Assembly (NCBI GenBank): GCA_002841295.1
Contig: PHEU01000010.1
Coordinates: forward strand, 62,001 to 126,000
Origin: Actinobacteria bacterium HGW-Actinobacteria-6
Lineage (GTDB): Bacteria; Actinomycetota; Coriobacteriia; Anaerosomatales; Anaerosomataceae
Reading direction: 5' to 3'
DNA length: 64,000 bases
Of this stretch, positions 62,027 to 64,000 are shown piece by piece. The translations under genes and the position numbers were made by a program. Under the pieces are notes generated by a model that was not told where the DNA came from, did no database searches, and worked only from the letters and a program-made list of their open reading frames with translations. The stretch's first letter is position 1, and every line of letters begins with the position of its first letter.

Positions 62027-62869
62027 TCACTCCTGGGGGAGATTCAAAAGGCTCGGCTTGCGCATATCCATGCAGCCGCACCCGGCGTCAAGGTCGGCGT
62101 CTGCGATTGCATCAACAACACACCGGGCCACGTCGGCGGCCTCCTCGAAGAAGATGGCCTTGAGCTCCTTGTGCTCCCACTCCTTTACGACGCCCTCGCC
62201 GTAATTCACGACCATGTAGATGCCGGCGAAGCAGGCACCGATGTCGCGAGCGAGGAAGACTTCAGGGGAGAGCGACTGCCCTATCACGTCCGCACCCAAT
62301 CGCTTCATGTAGTCGACCTCGGCCGGTGTCTCGAATCTGGGGCCGTCGGTCACCAGGTAGGAGCCGCGCCTGAACACGCGCGCGAAGCGCTCACTTGCCG
62401 AGGAGAACAGGTGCCCGTGCAGATCTGGGCACATCGGCTGGCGCATGATCAGAAGGTGGTCGCCTCGGACGTAGATGTCCTGCTTCATCGTGAGGTCGAC
62501 GAAATCGGTTGGGACGAGAACGTCTCTCGGGTCGAGCAGGTGGTTGAGCGAACCCACGCCGCCGTCGGCGAGCACCTTGCGCACGCCGGCCTCGTGGAAG
62601 ACCCAGAATGTCTGCAGGCTGGCATCTGCCCGCTTCACGCCTCGTCGCCAGCCGTGCATCTTCACAGCGAGCGCATCGCGCGTGCCGTGGATGCCGGTCA
62701 CGCGGAAGTGTGTGAATGACGGCGAGCGACCAAAAGGTGTGTCGAAGAAGAGGTCCTCGGCCAGCACCTCGACGCGATCGTCCTCAAGCCCTGCCGGAAA
62801 CGCGAACGACAGCGTTCCGCTGCCGCCGCACACGCCGAACTCGGCGCGGGGTACTCCTGTTGTCGTCAT
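62027..62869 (-). CDS. Methylthioadenosine/methylthioinosine phosphorylase-like nucleoside phosphorylase
   Basis: 280 residues of the trimeric purine nucleoside phosphorylase superfamily (MTAP branch): FTHFRVTGIHGTRDALAV, DGPRFETPAEVDYMKRLGADVIGQS, and a metal/phosphate-type tail with CGC. The ATG has AAGGAGG upstream. The adjacent deaminase suggests the true substrate may be methylthioinosine rather than methylthioadenosine. It is 48 bases downstream of the NDH-2 gene on the same strand. Confidence 0.85.
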   Translation of the reverse strand: MTTTGVPRAEFGVCGGSGTLSFAFPAGLEDDRVEVLAEDLFFDTPFGRSPSFTHFRVTGIHGTRDALAVKMHGWRRGVKRADASLQTFWVFHEAGVRKVLADGGVGSLNHLLDPRDVLVPTDFVDLTMKQDIYVRGDHLLIMRQPMCPDLHGHLFSSASERFARVFRRGSYLVTDGPRFETPAEVDYMKRLGADVIGQSLSPEVFLARDIGACFAGIYMVVNYGEGVVKEWEHKELKAIFFEEAADVARCVVDAIADADLDAGCGCMDMRKPSLLNLPQE

Positions 62870-62917
62870 GGTTCCTCCTTGGCTACAGGGTACCCGAACT
62901 CTGTGACATGATGCGCG

Positions 62918-64000
62918 CTAGCGCTGCATGGAGAGCATTTCTCGTGTGCGCTTCCAAGTGAGCTTGATTCCGCCCACCGAGAACCAGTACATCAGATACG
63001 TCAATCGCTTCATGACGATGGCGGGGAGTCCCGCCAGGTTGACCTTGAATGCCCACCCGACACCGTAGCTCGGCCCGATGCTCACGAACTCGCCATGCAT
63101 GTGCGGGATGAACGGGGTGAGTGCCTGGCCGCGCGCCTCCCGTACGATGTTGTCTGCGGTGTGCTCCGACTCTCTGATCGCAAACTGCGCGAGCATCGGG
63201 AGCGTGCGACCATTCTTCGGGTCACGGAAGGCGGCCACATCGCCTGTCGCATAGATGTCCTCGTGTCCCACTGCCCGGCAGGTCTCGTCAACGACGAGGC
63301 GGCCGGAGGGGTCTGCTTCCATGCTCCAGGAAATCGCGTCGGGGTCGGCCTTGGCGCCACCGCAGAACACGAGCACGCTTGCGTTCACTTCGGTACCGTC
63401 CGCGAGCCGTACAAGTCCCTCTTCGACTGCCGATACCATCGAGCCCGTATAGAGCGTGATGCCGAGATGCTCCAGGCGCTTGCGGGCGCGCTTGCGCAGC
63501 GCGTCAGAGAGGTCGTAGAGGACATCGGGGCGACCTTCGATGACGCTGATTCGCAGGTCGGCCGGGTCGAGGCCCGCGTCGAGCATGCGCTTCGGCAGCA
63601 TCTGGCCGAGCGTACCAACGATCTCGATGCCAGTCGCTCCTCCGCCGATGACCACAAACGATAGCGCCTTCACGCGCGCATCGCGGTCTGCAATCATCGC
63701 CGCCGCGCGGAACTGCGCTTCAATCCGTCGCTGCAGCTCCTGTGCGTCTGCGACTGACCACATAGTGACAGCATGCTCGGCAAGCCCCGGAACCGGCGGC
63801 ACGAAGGCGATTGCGCCGGTGGCGAGCACGAGACGCCAGTATGGTACATCCTCATGTGGGCCGTTGCGCGGCCCGACGGTGAGCACGTGGTCGTTCGGTT
63901 TCACCTCGTGAACCCTGTTGTAGCAGACGGTCACGGGTAGGTCCTTGAAGAGCGTCGGCAGCCACAGCTCGCAGAACTCGGCGCGGGCAGGCCCGACCGC
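62918..64000 (-). CDS. ndh: Type II NADH dehydrogenase (NDH-2), N-terminus beyond window edge
   Basis: At least 360 codons are open to the right edge, so the gene continues beyond 64000. The visible part has the second Rossmann segment VVIGGGATGIEIVGTLGQ (NADH site), YATGDVAAF with the FAD-binding Asp, and LAQFAIRESEHTADNI. The C-terminus (about the last 60 residues) is amphipathic (GLPAIVMKRLTYLMYW), the membrane-binding tail of NDH-2. It oxidises NADH and reduces quinone without pumping protons. The FAD-binding N-terminal GxGxxG is not in the window. Confidence 0.9.
   Translation of the reverse strand, partial: AVGPARAEFCELWLPTLFKDLPVTVCYNRVHEVKPNDHVLTVGPRNGPHEDVPYWRLVLATGAIAFVPPVPGLAEHAVTMWSVADAQELQRRIEAQFRAAAMIADRDARVKALSFVVIGGGATGIEIVGTLGQMLPKRMLDAGLDPADLRISVIEGRPDVLYDLSDALRKRARKRLEHLGITLYTGSMVSAVEEGLVRLADGTEVNASVLVFCGGAKADPDAISWSMEADPSGRLVVDETCRAVGHEDIYATGDVAAFRDPKNGRTLPMLAQFAIRESEHTADNIVREARGQALTPFIPHMHGEFVSIGPSYGVGWAFKVNLAGLPAIVMKRLTYLMYWFSVGGIKLTWKRTREMLSMQR

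Overview
The window is a densely coded stretch of high-GC bacterial chromosome with frequent GTG/TTG starts, short intergenic gaps and no phage, plasmid, insertion-sequence or CRISPR signature. It has no outer-membrane assembly genes, but it does have NlpC/P60 wall hydrolase, lipoprotein and FecCD-type uptake genes. It also encodes a very large exported multihaem cytochrome. This fits a monoderm, probably anaerobic actinobacterium. My best guess is the class Coriobacteriia or an environmental relative; this is inferred from gene content only.

Layout. 1-7980 (minus strand): a TldD/TldE protease pair, an NlpC/P60 hydrolase with a coiled-coil arm, and a multihaem cytochrome locus (15 CXXCH plus one CX4CH) interrupted by an apparent +1 frameshift. 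8124-10010: an initiator tRNA with its own promoter, a processive-type GT2 glycosyltransferase and a small LPFTG-containing membrane protein. 10119-17190: an operon of sugar ABC importer (ATPase, permease, lipoprotein), DhaK-DhaL kinase, RpiB-like isomerase and short-chain dehydrogenase, best read as tetritol (threitol/erythrulose) catabolism ending in erythrose 4-phosphate. 17379-19004: an exported seven-repeat FG-GAP protein. 19056-21286: kbl-tdh threonine degradation. 21409-26656: a small His/Met-rich secreted protein, an AarF/UbiB kinase-like protein, a PadR repressor with a clear operator, and a three-gene ABC-2 exporter. 26764-33553: a DUF1611 protein divergent from a tocopherol-cyclase-like protein, a second ABC-2 exporter, a membrane protein and transketolase. 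33557-36067 and 40050-47288: two paralogous receiver-GspE/PilB-receiver fusion ATPases, the second in an apparent operon with a giant hybrid histidine kinase and an Hpt protein. Between them lie a GNAT-like protein and a lipid group (acyltransferase, CDP-alcohol phosphatidyltransferase, patatin). 47331-49142: a CcmC-like membrane protein and a second alpha-oxoamine synthase. 49218-53280: a cobalamin riboswitch with terminator controlling btuFCD plus a corrinoid adenosyltransferase. 53277-55450: a WalJ/YycJ-like hydrolase, a small membrane protein, and a glutaredoxin followed by a ferredoxin-thioredoxin-reductase-Rieske fusion. 55672-60715: a complete livJHMGF operon. 60724-64000: an amidohydrolase and nucleoside phosphorylase (methylthioadenosine salvage or futalosine-type deamination), and NDH-2 cut by the window edge.

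Most unusual content: the histidine kinase - Hpt - receiver-ATPase-receiver cassette with a degenerate second copy, the FTR-Rieske fusion beside glutaredoxin, and the frameshifted kelch-like/multihaem cytochrome. All calls come from reading the sequence and recognising motifs; no database search was run.
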